A stretch of DNA of 64,000 bases from Indolivaga capnocytophagoides DSM 22835 (GTDB lineage Bacteria > Bacteroidota > Bacteroidia > Bacteroidales > Dysgonomonadaceae): the NCBI RefSeq assembly GCF_000426485.1, contig NZ_AUFL01000010.1:62001-126000 (forward strand), read 5' to 3'. Below the pieces are notes generated by a model that ran no database searches, was not told the DNA's origin, and was given only the letters and a program-made list of their open reading frames with translations. The position numbers and the translations under genes were made by a program. Positions 55,589 to 64,000 of this stretch are shown piece by piece (the first letter of the stretch is position 1; each line of letters begins with the position of its first letter).

Positions 55589-57022
55589 TCAGAGTGCCTT
55601 TATGTCTACCGAAGTCTGTAACTCGGGTATGATCTGAACATCTTTTGTATTGTTTCCGCTTTTCACCTCAACCTTCACCGATTTGGCGGAGTTGGATGGG
55701 ACGAATTTTTGGAATGCGTAAAGATAGCTAAAACATGGCGTATATATAGGCTCTTTTTTGAAAAGATCCGAAACTTCTGCATATTTGTTGATACTCCATA
55801 TCATACAGTCAGGGAATCCGTTGGCATCGATAAAGCGAGTTTTAGGATTTCGGTATTTCATTGATTCAATGATGAATCGCTTATAGCCGTTCTCCTGTTC
55901 TGCTTTTGTATATTTAAAGTTTACATTGTTGATCTTTTCAACAACATCACCGGCTCTTAGTCCGGCTTTGTAGGCAGGAGAGTTTTCGTCTACACTGGCA
56001 AGGGTTTTGAGGTCTTTGTTATCAAAATTCATACCTGTGTAATTAAATCCTTTGTAGTTGACAAGATATTTAGCTGATGTTTTGGCCGTGGTGTAAGGAT
56101 ATTGCATCATCATGAGAGGTGCATGTATACGGGTGTATTCAGATAAATCATAATCGGAAGTAAGGTATTCGGTTGCTTTGCAATCCCAAATCTGAGTCAT
56201 TTTATCTTTACTGATATACTTTTTGTCGAAAAATCTGATTCCTAATTCAAGTACATATTGTCCTTTTGTTTCTGCATTCACATCATCGCCCGAAAGTATC
56301 GGAACCTGAATCATCTGACGGGTTTCAGGATCGAATCTCCATGTCTTTTGATTTTGAATTCTACCTGCAGAACTGTATTTAACATTCGGCTGATAACTGT
56401 AGTACGATTGTACAATAATGTCAGGATCGTTGCTGCTTCTTGTTAAACCTCGATCAATAAGAGCTTCTTCAATTATTTTGTTTATGTAATGGTCTATTTC
56501 GGGAACAGATGTACCCTCATTGATGAAATCGAATGTGTGATAATCCGAAAAGTCAACATTTTGATTCGGATTCACTTTCAGAGGTAAGGTAAATGATCTG
56601 TCGCTGGTGCTTTCTATGCTATAAAAAGAATACATAGATGCCAGATCAAATTCACTGATGGAATTCATAACTCTGGTCTCTGCCTCTACTTTGTATTCTT
56701 TAAAATAGGTATTGATATTTCTAATAGTTAAAGTCATATCCCTTTCGCTGCCTCCGGTAAGCCATCCTGCTATTGTTTGGCTGTTTCTTAGATAGGTTGC
56801 AGAGCCGTTGACTTCCATTATGATGTCGCCACGTTTCAATCCCGCATTGTATGCAGAAGAGAAAGGCTGTACGTATGTTATTACGGGTTCGCCGTATCCC
56901 CAGTTTGGGTTATTACTAACTTCGAATAAAATACCGCAATCTCGATATTTACGGTTTGGTTGAGCATTTATCCCTGATACGATTAGTGCTATAAGAAATA
57001 AAATAAGACTTACTTTCTTCAT
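55589..57022 (-). CDS. Exported PDZ - DUF4136 - PDZ protein
   Basis: A 477-residue protein with a signal peptide (1-20). A first PDZ domain (about 35-115) carries YNAGLKRGDIIMEVNGSA. A DUF4136-like domain (about 145-315) has DFSDYHTFDFINEG and the repeated DPDIIVQSYYSY pattern. A second PDZ domain (about 330-400) carries YKAGLRAGDVVEKINNV, and a beta-rich tail follows. There is no protease domain, so the PDZ domains probably bind peptides or partner proteins in the envelope. The function is unknown. Monocistronic, divergent from riboflavin synthase, with a well-spaced promoter at 57182-57211. Confidence 0.82.
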   Translation of the reverse strand: MKKVSLILFLIALIVSGINAQPNRKYRDCGILFEVSNNPNWGYGEPVITYVQPFSSAYNAGLKRGDIIMEVNGSATYLRNSQTIAGWLTGGSERDMTLTIRNINTYFKEYKVEAETRVMNSISEFDLASMYSFYSIESTSDRSFTLPLKVNPNQNVDFSDYHTFDFINEGTSVPEIDHYINKIIEEALIDRGLTRSSNDPDIIVQSYYSYQPNVKYSSAGRIQNQKTWRFDPETRQMIQVPILSGDDVNAETKGQYVLELGIRFFDKKYISKDKMTQIWDCKATEYLTSDYDLSEYTRIHAPLMMMQYPYTTAKTSAKYLVNYKGFNYTGMNFDNKDLKTLASVDENSPAYKAGLRAGDVVEKINNVNFKYTKAEQENGYKRFIIESMKYRNPKTRFIDANGFPDCMIWSINKYAEVSDLFKKEPIYTPCFSYLYAFQKFVPSNSAKSVKVEVKSGNNTKDVQIIPELQTSVDIKAL

Positions 57023-57181
57023 TTATTTAGTTAATTTTACGTTTGTTGCTCTTTGTTTATGTGGTTGAATATGAGGTTTTATATCTTTTTGTTAATATGT
57101 AAGTATGTCAGTTTTTTATGCTGAGTTTAACAAATTCGGTCATCAAAACCTTATAGATCTTTAAATATACGTTTCAGTTTG

Positions 57182-57211
57182 CAAAGATACACTATTAGTC
57201 TAATAATCAAA
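57182..57211 (-). promoter_or_regulatory. Promoter of the PDZ gene (-33 and -7 boxes)
   Basis: On the minus strand TTTG (57211-57208), an 18-base spacer and TATCTTTG (57189-57182) match the Bacteroidetes sigma factor layout. The leader to the ATG is about 155 bases and AT-rich, with nothing recognisable in it. Confidence 0.6.
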
Positions 57212-57233
57212 CGCTAAATTTCAGATAATTTTT

Positions 57234-57269
57234 TTTGCTCTTTTCTCTGGTTTTTATTTTGTATCTTTG
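57234..57269 (+). promoter_or_regulatory. Promoter of riboflavin synthase
   Basis: TATCTTTG (57262-57269) fits the -7 box, and TTTG at 57234-57237 is a candidate -33 box with a long 24-base spacer. The 100-base leader shows no FMN riboswitch motif. Confidence 0.5.
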
Positions 57270-57369
57270 TATCCCTTTAAGGGTTGAGTCCTTTTTGTAT
57301 TGGCTATATTGTTGATATGATTGTAGTTAATTGTAAACATAGATTGAATAATCAAAAAAATATAAGGAT

Positions 57370-57972
57370 ATGTTTTCAGGAATTGTTGAAGATGCAGCTA
57401 TTATAAAAAATATCCGGAAGGAAAATGAAAATATACATCTGACTCTCGGTTGTTCTTTTGTGAAAGAGCTGAAAATAGATCAAAGCATCGCCCATAATGG
57501 GGTGTGTCTTACGGTTGTAGATCTTACCGAAGATTCTTATACTGTGACAGCTGTAAAGGAAACGTTGGAAAGATCGAATCTCGGATTGTTAAATCTCGGA
57601 GATAAGGTAAATGTGGAGCGCAGTATGTTAATGAACGGACGCCTTGACGGGCATATCGTTCAAGGACATGTTGACCAGACCGCCCGTTGCATCGCTATTG
57701 ATGAAGCGGATGGCAGCTGGTATTTTACTTTTGAGTATGATTACGATAAAGAGATGGCAAAAAAAGGATATCTTACAGTAGATAAAGGATCGGTTACGGT
57801 AAATGGTGTAAGCCTTACTGTATGTAATCCTACAGATAATTCTTTTCAGGTAGCTATTATTCCATTTACATACGAGCATACAAACTTTCATCAGTTTAAA
57901 GTAGGCTCGGTTATTAATTTAGAATTCGATATTATCGGAAAATATATCAGTCGTATTGCAGCAATAAAGTAA
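57370..57972 (+). CDS. ribE: Riboflavin synthase alpha chain
   Basis: A 200-residue enzyme that turns two 6,7-dimethyl-8-ribityllumazines into riboflavin and a pyrimidinedione. It begins with the family signature MFSGIVED. It contains two lumazine-binding repeats, each with the NGVCLTV or NGVSLTV motif (near residues 46 and 142), and the GHIVQGHVD string near residue 95. Length matches the family. It stands alone without other rib genes and without an FMN riboswitch, so it is probably constitutive. A terminator follows at 58021-58045. Confidence 0.96.
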   Translation: MFSGIVEDAAIIKNIRKENENIHLTLGCSFVKELKIDQSIAHNGVCLTVVDLTEDSYTVTAVKETLERSNLGLLNLGDKVNVERSMLMNGRLDGHIVQGHVDQTARCIAIDEADGSWYFTFEYDYDKEMAKKGYLTVDKGSVTVNGVSLTVCNPTDNSFQVAIIPFTYEHTNFHQFKVGSVINLEFDIIGKYISRIAAIK

Positions 57973-58020
57973 TACTTAAAGATTGATTTATTTACGGTTT
58001 GCCTAAGTATTTGATAAATG

Positions 58021-58045
58021 AGGCCGGAAGTTTTTCTTCCGGTCT
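58021..58045 (+). terminator. Terminator of ribE
   Basis: A 10-bp stem (58021-58030 with 58036-58045, one G-U pair), 5-base loop, followed by TATTTGCTTTT. It lies 48 bases after the ribE stop. Confidence 0.8.
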
Positions 58046-58198
58046 TATTTGCTTTTATTGGTATGTACTTTTGAATAATAGATAAGATAGGTAGTATAAT
58101 AAGTCGGTGAGACTGTTTGATAAACTTCTGATTTTAAGAATTGACAGATATATAATTTTATGATACGAAATGAAATCTGTTAATTAAATTTGTTTGCT

Positions 58199-60943
58199 AT
58201 GAAAAGAATATTGTTAATTGCGTTCATGCTATTCTCAGTCTTATCTGTTGAGATTTGGAGCAAGAGTGTTACTTCGGTCAAGGATTTGAAAGCGGGAGAT
58301 TCGTTTAGCTTGAAAATTACTGTTCCTGTCGGAAAGTCAGAGCCTTCGTCGGTCTGGAGTTATGATAATGTACAGAAAATAGATGTCGAATTTATTGTTT
58401 TATCTGTAGATAAAGATTCAGTACGCATGGCTGTAAGACCTTTTAACTGGTATATATGCTATCCGAATCTGAATTATCCGGATTTATTAAAGAGAGAAGG
58501 TGTAGGAGTAAATAATTATTTAGACTTCAGTTATTACGGCGATTATTTTGATGGAAAGTCGCGTTTCTTTCTTTTTGAGAATAACTTGGTTACAGCATCG
58601 CTAGCTAATAATACCGGAGAGGTGAGCGTTAATTTTCCGAAACAGACTGACGACCCGAAAAGTGGGAGGTCAGCTAAAATGTGGTATGCACAGATCTTCG
58701 AGATACCAAAGGGGTTAAGTATGGTTCATTTTGATGGAACGATATTAGATTATACTCTGAATTTTGATTTTATAGTAAAATCTGCTCTGCAATCTTATTT
58801 TAATCGATGGACGAAGAATCTTAAAGAAGGACTGTCCATGCCTTGGCTGATTGATTTGAGTCCCGATGTTAAAAAAAATTCTGAAAGTCCTGCATTTATT
58901 CAGTTAAGTTCGGCTTCATTCGATTTAAATCCGAATACTCAGATAAAACTGACTGTTCCTGTAGATATTGAAGAAGATCAGGTTTTTATTTCTAACGGAG
59001 ACATTAAAATAAAGCCGGTTCATAAAGATGAAAATACTTATCAGTTTGATTTATTTTTATCCGAACCTAAGCGGGTTTATTTTGAAAACGTTATACTGGA
59101 TCTTACTCCCGGAGATTCTCTTAATGTAGCTTCCATTAATAGCGAATATAAGATCTCAGGTAAAGGGTCTATAAATAGTATATTTACGAATGCAATAGTG
59201 CCGCTATTATATAAGGGGGAGAAGAGGTCAGGCGACTTTTTTGCACAAGCTGAGTCGGTTTTCAATACAGAGTTCAGCAAATATGAATCTTCGATGAATG
59301 AGTATTGGGTAAAATCAGCCAAGCTTTCATTCGACTATTGGTATGCGGCTCAGAAGATGATAATCTATAATGAGAATGTAATGAGAGATTGGGGACAGAG
59401 GTATCATGACGAGAGCAATATACCTTGGGGTGATAAGCATTTTACGAATCTCTATCCTTTTACCGATTATTTGTACCAGCCCTATAATTACGGGGATCTT
59501 ATTCAGACATTTTTTGACTTTAAAGCACGGCAGGCAAATAATAGTATACTCACCGGTATAAGGTATTTACAAGGGAATATTATGAAATTTTATTTTGCCG
59601 ATGCTATCTTCTGGGGATATCCGAGGTTTTATTTGACAAGCGAAGCCTTGAAAGATCAAATGATTTATTTTCAGTTGAATGAAAGCGAAAGGGAGTATAA
59701 ATATTTTATTGAAAGATGTAGTATTCCTGAGTTTCGGACTCCGGTTGTCGATTTGCATGAGAAATTATTGAAAGTTGAGCCGGGAGCCAATTTGAAAGGC
59801 TTGGATCTGGATGTCGAGAAATACCTTTCGATTGGAAATAAGTCTGATGAATACATAGTTCTCTTTGTAAGCGACAATTTAGGTAACAATCCGGATGATC
59901 GGTTTTTCGAAAAAAGACTAAGCAATTTCGAAGACGAGATTAAAAAAGCCAAATTGGAGAAGAAAGTAAAAGTTTATATTGTTACCGGAGAATCCCAAAA
60001 ATCTCTTTTTGAGAAAAATAATAAGATTCATCAGTTCTTGTATTTTGTGCCCGATAAAGTCATCAGAGATTATCGATATAAGGTAGCGTCTAATCCAGAT
60101 GCTTATATCGTGATGAGGAATGACGGTACTATTGTAGATCGATGGCAAAACAGCAAATATATAGATTCTCCTCACTTTCTGATTCGGTTGATACAGGATG
60201 ATATGGATACCTTAAAAACAAAAGACTCTGCTTTGAGCAGGGTCTTACCCTTTGTTTTGATTATATTAGCGGCTGTTCTTGTTACATTCTTTCTTGTGCG
60301 TTTCTTCGTGAAAAGGCAGGAGAGGGTGAGGAGGCAGTTACTTGAACTCGAACTCAAGGCTATCAGGGCACAGATGAATCCTCATTTTACATTTAATGCT
60401 TTAGGTTCTATTCAAAATCTTATAGCTCAGGATAAAAGGAAGGAAGCAGATGAATATCTCGTTAATTTTGCAAAACTTCTTCGTATTGTGTTGAATTCTT
60501 CAGAGAAAAGGCTGATTCCTTTGTCGGATGAGATAGCTCTCATTAGTTTATATTTGCACTTAGAGCAATTGCGTGTTCCTTTTACTTATTCTATTGTGGT
60601 CGATGAAAATATAGAAACTGAGATAGAGGAAATTCCGGGAATGCTTATTCAGCCTATTGTTGAAAATGCGATAAAACATGGGATTGTTCCTTATGGAGGA
60701 GGAAATGTTATAATTGATTTCAGTCTGAAAGATCAAATTTTATATGCTCAGGTAACTGATACCGGTAGTGGATTTATGCCGGATATAGAGAGTAAAACGA
60801 AAGGTTTCGGTTTGAAATCTACCCGAGAGCGGCTAGCTTTATTGAATAAAGACTTGCACTTGAATATAGGCATACAAATAGAAAATGTAGAGCAGGATGG
60901 AATAACAAAAGGATGCAGGGTTATTCTTAGTATTCCTGTTTGA
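58199..60943 (+). CDS. LytS-type sensor kinase with an apparent thioredoxin-like periplasmic domain
   Basis: A 914-residue kinase. The frame opens with a TTG at 58190, but the ATG at 58199 begins a clean signal peptide (MKRILLIAFMLFSVLSVEIWS), so I chose it. A large periplasmic part (about 25-675) follows. Its end (about 540-655) reads like a TlpA/peroxiredoxin domain: a YIVLFVSD strand, then a YIVMRNDGTIVDRW strand-turn, but without the CxxC pair. One membrane helix lies at about 678-702. The kinase has its His in MNPHFTFNALGS near 727 and its ATPase motif VENAIKHG near 822. It pairs with the LytTR gene whose ATG overlaps its stop by one base (TGATG). The ligand is unknown. Confidence 0.88.
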   Translation: MKRILLIAFMLFSVLSVEIWSKSVTSVKDLKAGDSFSLKITVPVGKSEPSSVWSYDNVQKIDVEFIVLSVDKDSVRMAVRPFNWYICYPNLNYPDLLKREGVGVNNYLDFSYYGDYFDGKSRFFLFENNLVTASLANNTGEVSVNFPKQTDDPKSGRSAKMWYAQIFEIPKGLSMVHFDGTILDYTLNFDFIVKSALQSYFNRWTKNLKEGLSMPWLIDLSPDVKKNSESPAFIQLSSASFDLNPNTQIKLTVPVDIEEDQVFISNGDIKIKPVHKDENTYQFDLFLSEPKRVYFENVILDLTPGDSLNVASINSEYKISGKGSINSIFTNAIVPLLYKGEKRSGDFFAQAESVFNTEFSKYESSMNEYWVKSAKLSFDYWYAAQKMIIYNENVMRDWGQRYHDESNIPWGDKHFTNLYPFTDYLYQPYNYGDLIQTFFDFKARQANNSILTGIRYLQGNIMKFYFADAIFWGYPRFYLTSEALKDQMIYFQLNESEREYKYFIERCSIPEFRTPVVDLHEKLLKVEPGANLKGLDLDVEKYLSIGNKSDEYIVLFVSDNLGNNPDDRFFEKRLSNFEDEIKKAKLEKKVKVYIVTGESQKSLFEKNNKIHQFLYFVPDKVIRDYRYKVASNPDAYIVMRNDGTIVDRWQNSKYIDSPHFLIRLIQDDMDTLKTKDSALSRVLPFVLIILAAVLVTFFLVRFFVKRQERVRRQLLELELKAIRAQMNPHFTFNALGSIQNLIAQDKRKEADEYLVNFAKLLRIVLNSSEKRLIPLSDEIALISLYLHLEQLRVPFTYSIVVDENIETEIEEIPGMLIQPIVENAIKHGIVPYGGGNVIIDFSLKDQILYAQVTDTGSGFMPDIESKTKGFGLKSTRERLALLNKDLHLNIGIQIENVEQDGITKGCRVILSIPV

Positions 60944-61728
60944 TGGATAAAGAATCTGATAATATGGAAGATATAAAATATAAGATAAGAGGTGTAATTG
61001 TTGAAGATGAACAGCACAACAGAGAGAATCTCTATAGTAAACTCAAAGATTATTGTCCTGATTTGGAGGTTGTAGCTCTTTGCTCTTCAGCTTTGGAAGG
61101 GAGACAAAAGATCTTAGAGCTGAAACCCGATTTGGTTTTTCTCGACATTGAAATGCCCGGAGGTGATGGTTTTTCGATGATGGAAAGTTTATCTGACTTG
61201 AATTTTGAAGTCATTTTTGTGACAGCATTTACGAATTATGCGGTTAAGGCTATTAAGTTTTCTGCGTTGGATTATATTGTAAAGCCTATCGATACAATCG
61301 AACTCCTCCGGGCAGTGGATAAAGCCGCAAAATCAATACAGAATAGGATGACTAATCTCCGTATGGTTAATCTGCTTGAAAACCAACACCGTGATTCTCT
61401 TAATAAGGTTATCGCTCTGCCTTTGTCTGATAAGATAGAGTTTGTAGCAGTGGCTGATATCGTTCGTTGTCAAGCTGATGGAAACTATACAAATTTTTAT
61501 CTGAAAAATGGAGATAAGCTATTAATTTCAAAGACGCTGAAAGAGTACGATGAGCTGCTGACTGCATATGATTTTCTGAGGGTACACCAGTCGCATCTTA
61601 TAAATCTGAATGAAGTGAAGAGCTTTGTGAAAACTGATGGCGGATATATTCAAATGAAAGATGGAACTAGTATTGTTATCTCAAGGCAGCGTCGGGAGAT
61701 GGTTTTGAGGATATTAAACCAGAGATGA
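60943..61728 (+). CDS. LytTR-family response regulator
   Basis: A 261-residue regulator with a receiver domain (about 15-130; acidic pair in VEDE, phospho-acceptor Asp near 68 in FLDIEMPGGDG, Lys in YIVKPI) and a C-terminal LytTR DNA-binding domain (about 160-258) with FLRVHQSHLINL. It is translationally coupled to the upstream sensor kinase through a TGATG overlap. A TTG three bases upstream also opens the frame, but the ATG is preferred. Its targets are not evident. It converges on the EamA transporter gene with only a 6-bp gap and no terminator between. Confidence 0.94.
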   Translation: MDKESDNMEDIKYKIRGVIVEDEQHNRENLYSKLKDYCPDLEVVALCSSALEGRQKILELKPDLVFLDIEMPGGDGFSMMESLSDLNFEVIFVTAFTNYAVKAIKFSALDYIVKPIDTIELLRAVDKAAKSIQNRMTNLRMVNLLENQHRDSLNKVIALPLSDKIEFVAVADIVRCQADGNYTNFYLKNGDKLLISKTLKEYDELLTAYDFLRVHQSHLINLNEVKSFVKTDGGYIQMKDGTSIVISRQRREMVLRILNQR

Positions 61729-61734
61729 AAAATA

Positions 61735-62679
61735 CTATCTCCATCTAAAATACTTCTGTAATGTATGTCTGGCATTATTGACCGTTGCCAGTAAAAACTG
61801 AGGGTGTAAAGACTTTCCCGCAATTATAAGAATTACAGCAAATAAAATCATCAGTATACCCACTGCCATCCGCATAGAGAAGAGTTCTCCAAAAGCGGAA
61901 ACTCCTATGACAACAGCTGTCAGTGGCTCTAGTGCTCCCATAATAGCTGTCGGGGTAGAACCAATAGCATGTACAGCCTTAACCATCGTTATTAAGGATA
62001 TTATAGTAGGAACTAAAGCCAGCATTCCAGCCCACATCCACATGGATGGTGTGGTCAGCATCTGTAAATGGTTGGCCTCTGAGCTGAGGGAGTGTATAGC
62101 AATTGTCAGCATACAGAAAAGAAGCACATAAAATGTGAGTTTCACCGATGACATGGTTAATGACGATTTGTTTACAATTATAATATAGACGGCATAGCTA
62201 AGGGAAGATGTCATGACTAACAGTACACCGATAGAACTTAATGTACTGCCTCCCTCATTCTTGTAAAGGAGAGAAATTCCGGCTAGAGCAAAAAGAATCG
62301 ATAAAGCGGTAGTGAGTGATACTTTCTCTTTAAAGACCATAGCCATTATTACTGCAACCATTACAGGGTATACAAATAATATAGTAGAAGCTATTCCTGC
62401 ATCCATATAATGAAAACTAGTGAACAGGCTTAGCGATGATATTCCAAAAAGTATCCCTAAGCTGCTGATAATAAGTAATTCCTTCGGAGTTATCCTGAAA
62501 GACTTTTTTTGAACGAGCATTAGTCCTCCGAGAATGATTGCAGCTAAGGAAAATCTGTAAAACAGAACGGAATTGGCATTTACCCCTTCTTTGTATAAGG
62601 ATAGTGCTCCTAGTGGATTTGTTCCATAGCTTACCGCAGAAATAACGGCATATAGAGTTCCTTTCAGTTTTGAATTCAT
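61735..62679 (-). CDS. EamA/DMT family transporter
   Basis: A 314-residue inner-membrane protein with ten predicted helices in two EamA repeats (about 5-135 and 150-285). It has the typical opening GTLYAVISAVSYGTNPLGAL and the end-of-repeat helix EPLTAVVIGVSAFGE near residue 245. Drug/metabolite transporters of this type move amino acids, nucleosides or other small molecules; the substrate cannot be predicted. Monocistronic. The first repeat keeps the proline-broken helix after YPVMVAVIMA, and nothing looks damaged. Confidence 0.9.
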   Translation of the reverse strand: MNSKLKGTLYAVISAVSYGTNPLGALSLYKEGVNANSVLFYRFSLAAIILGGLMLVQKKSFRITPKELLIISSLGILFGISSLSLFTSFHYMDAGIASTILFVYPVMVAVIMAMVFKEKVSLTTALSILFALAGISLLYKNEGGSTLSSIGVLLVMTSSLSYAVYIIIVNKSSLTMSSVKLTFYVLLFCMLTIAIHSLSSEANHLQMLTTPSMWMWAGMLALVPTIISLITMVKAVHAIGSTPTAIMGALEPLTAVVIGVSAFGELFSMRMAVGILMILFAVILIIAGKSLHPQFLLATVNNARHTLQKYFRWR

Positions 62680-62752
62680 GGAATACTTTTTGAAGTAAAA
62701 TTACAGAAAAGCCCCGAATATCTATTCTCTGAAATAATAAGAAAAACAAATA

Positions 62753-62848
62753 AATAAGCAACAGAAAGTGTTTAATGTAGTATTCTAATATGATAACTTA
62801 CTCTTGCTGTTATGCTTGCTAAGTCAATAAAACGGTCTGAGACCTTAA
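62753..62848 (+). repeat. Dispersed 95-bp element before the GH28 stop
   Basis: A near-full copy: CAACAGAAAGTGTTTAATG, GATAACTTACTCTTGCTG and TTATGCTTGCTAAG, TCAATAAAA, and the palindrome CGGTCTGAGACCT at 62833-62845. It is over 70 percent identical by eye to the copy at 25157-25251, 37 kb away. It ends 11 bases before the end of the GH28 gene. Confidence 0.78.
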
Positions 62849-62858
62849 GACAATCTTC

Positions 62859-64000
62859 TTATTCATCATTTTTGCTTATTAATTTTCCATTGACTTCGAC
62901 ATTCTCAAGTTTTAGATTAACCACGTTTTTCATTTGAGTTGCTTTCGGGGCATTCTTTACCTTTATATTCCGTAATGTTATGTCGTGTAATTTAGCTTCG
63001 GGAACCCCGTTTGCCATAATAGCGACACTATCTACTCTGTTGCACACAATGTTTTCGACTGTAATATTCCTGAATTGAGTGGGGTAGTTGCCCCCTCTGT
63101 ATCCATGATAATCGGTACGGAAGTTAACGACTCCCCACGAGCAAATGTCAGCTTCGATATTTCTCATGTACAGATTTTCGAAGAAGCCTCCTCTATCGAG
63201 ATTCGACTTAAAATATATGGCATTTCTACAGCTGTCTATTTTACAGTCTTCGATAAATATATTGCGTACTCCTCCCGACATCTCACTCCCGATAGTTATA
63301 GCCCAACGTGCAAAGTGGCAATTTCTGATGATCACATTTTCGGTTGCGCGTCCTATTTGCCAACCTTCCTGGTCTCTTCCCGATTTGATGGCTATTCCAT
63401 CATCTCCTACATTAAAATCGACATTTTCGATCAATACATTTGATGACGATTCGGGGTCACATCCATCATTGTTAAGATTATTACTGTCGATATATACATT
63501 TCGCACGATTACGTTATCACAATATACAGGATGGATAATCCAAAATGGAGAGTCGTATATTTTTAGATCTTCAACTAATACATTCTTGCAGCCGAAAAAT
63601 TGAATCATCCCGGGACGAAGATACCAACCTTCCCCGAAGACACGTTCATAGACCGGAATAGAGTCGTTGCCCATTTGGCGCAGTCTATCTGTTGCCGGAT
63701 CTTGTTTTTGCCGCCAGCTGTTAAATTCAACAGATCCATTGCCATCGATTTCTCCTTTACCTGTTAGTGCTACGTTTACTGACTGGTAGCTGTATATGAA
63801 TGGGCTGTAGTTATAACATTCGGTTCCTTCCCATTTAGTAAGTACCATCGGTAGATAATCTTTAGGGTTGGTCGAAAACTCTAATCTTGCACCTTCCTCG
63901 AGATGTAGGTTAACATTACTTTTCAGCATGATTGAGCCCTTCACTAAATAAGACCCCTTAGGAATCAGAACCTTTCCTCCTCCATTCGTATTACACGCAT
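62859..64000 (-). CDS. GH28 polygalacturonase-like enzyme, 5' end cut by the window
   Basis: A right-handed beta-helix glycoside hydrolase. The frame stays open to the window edge: upstream of an internal ATG at 63944 it reads NGGGKVLIPKGSYLVKGSIM, which is the normal GH28 N-terminal helix start, so the true start lies beyond 64000. About 380 residues are visible. Catalytic-core strings are NNDGCDPESSSN and VGDDGIAIKSG, giving the three Asp residues. The usual GHG histidine site reads HFARWAITIGSEMSGG instead, and the Arg/Lys site is FKSNLDRGG. It probably acts on pectin-type galacturonides and may belong to another polysaccharide locus to the right. Confidence 0.9.
   Translation of the reverse strand, partial: ACNTNGGGKVLIPKGSYLVKGSIMLKSNVNLHLEEGARLEFSTNPKDYLPMVLTKWEGTECYNYSPFIYSYQSVNVALTGKGEIDGNGSVEFNSWRQKQDPATDRLRQMGNDSIPVYERVFGEGWYLRPGMIQFFGCKNVLVEDLKIYDSPFWIIHPVYCDNVIVRNVYIDSNNLNNDGCDPESSSNVLIENVDFNVGDDGIAIKSGRDQEGWQIGRATENVIIRNCHFARWAITIGSEMSGGVRNIFIEDCKIDSCRNAIYFKSNLDRGGFFENLYMRNIEADICSWGVVNFRTDYHGYRGGNYPTQFRNITVENIVCNRVDSVAIMANGVPEAKLHDITLRNIKVKNAPKATQMKNVVNLKLENVEVNGKLISKNDE

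Noticed and set aside
57270-57369. FMN riboswitch upstream of riboflavin synthase
   Set aside because: The AGGGGGCAG and related conserved FMN aptamer motifs are absent from the 100-base leader.
58185-58192. TAAATTTG as promoter of the large sensor kinase
   Set aside because: It would put the transcription start at the ATG itself with no -33 box, so it is probably chance in AT-rich DNA.
58190-58198. TTG start of the large sensor kinase, three codons upstream
   Set aside because: The ATG at 58199 gives a standard signal peptide start; the TTG adds only three residues.

Overview
The window looks like chromosomal DNA of a Bacteroidales bacterium, most likely close to Dysgonomonas (genus is inference). 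The signs are low GC, a SusC/SusD pair beside a giant hybrid two-component regulator, LytTR-type two-component systems, lipoprotein signals, candidate -7 promoter boxes of the Bacteroidetes TAnnTTTG form, and no obvious Shine-Dalgarno sites. I found no rRNA, tRNA, CRISPR array, insertion sequence or phage genes.

Layout. 1-9640: a thioredoxin; an outer-membrane beta-barrel receptor; a three-gene acyl-CoA (probably propionyl-CoA) carboxylase operon read leftward behind a cobalamin riboswitch; then an rRNA methyltransferase, a 3'-5' exonuclease and a DUF5063 protein. 10006-11971: a WG-repeat protein and a sugar nucleotidyltransferase converging on a strong bidirectional terminator. 12140-29318: a polysaccharide utilisation locus. 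Four leftward enzymes (BNR_4 beta-propeller, DUF2264/GH154-like, GH105, GH2 beta-galactosidase) face a rightward SusC, SusD and hybrid two-component regulator. The enzyme set fits removal of Rha-GlcA-Gal caps from type II arabinogalactan. 29371-35857: a cation/proton antiporter, a LytS/LytTR pair, a doubly frameshifted DUF4421 gene and S-adenosylhomocysteine hydrolase.

36338-52116: one long leftward block. In transcription order it holds leuS, a YitT membrane protein, four tandem paralogous PMT/ArnT-like glycosyltransferases, a short-chain dehydrogenase, a Wzx-like flippase, an Ig-like lipoprotein and a DUF3108 protein. The middle resembles a cell-surface glycan assembly module. 52478-64000: a GltD/NfnB-like flavoprotein, an ABC-F ATPase whose second ATP site is degenerate, a PDZ/DUF4136 protein, riboflavin synthase, a sensor kinase with an apparent thioredoxin-like domain plus its LytTR regulator, an EamA transporter, and a GH28 gene cut by the window end.

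The most unusual signal is non-coding. A dispersed intergenic element of about 95 bp recurs at least six times in near-full form. It has a central hairpin and ends in the palindrome AGGTCT-S-AGACCT followed by TTAA. The terminal palindrome alone or in shortened copies recurs at least eight more times. Copies sit tightly against gene boundaries: some lie in leaders a few bases before start codons, others overlap stop codons so that the repeat supplies the TAA. A second, smaller repeat family (GTTAC-palindromes) also lies between genes.
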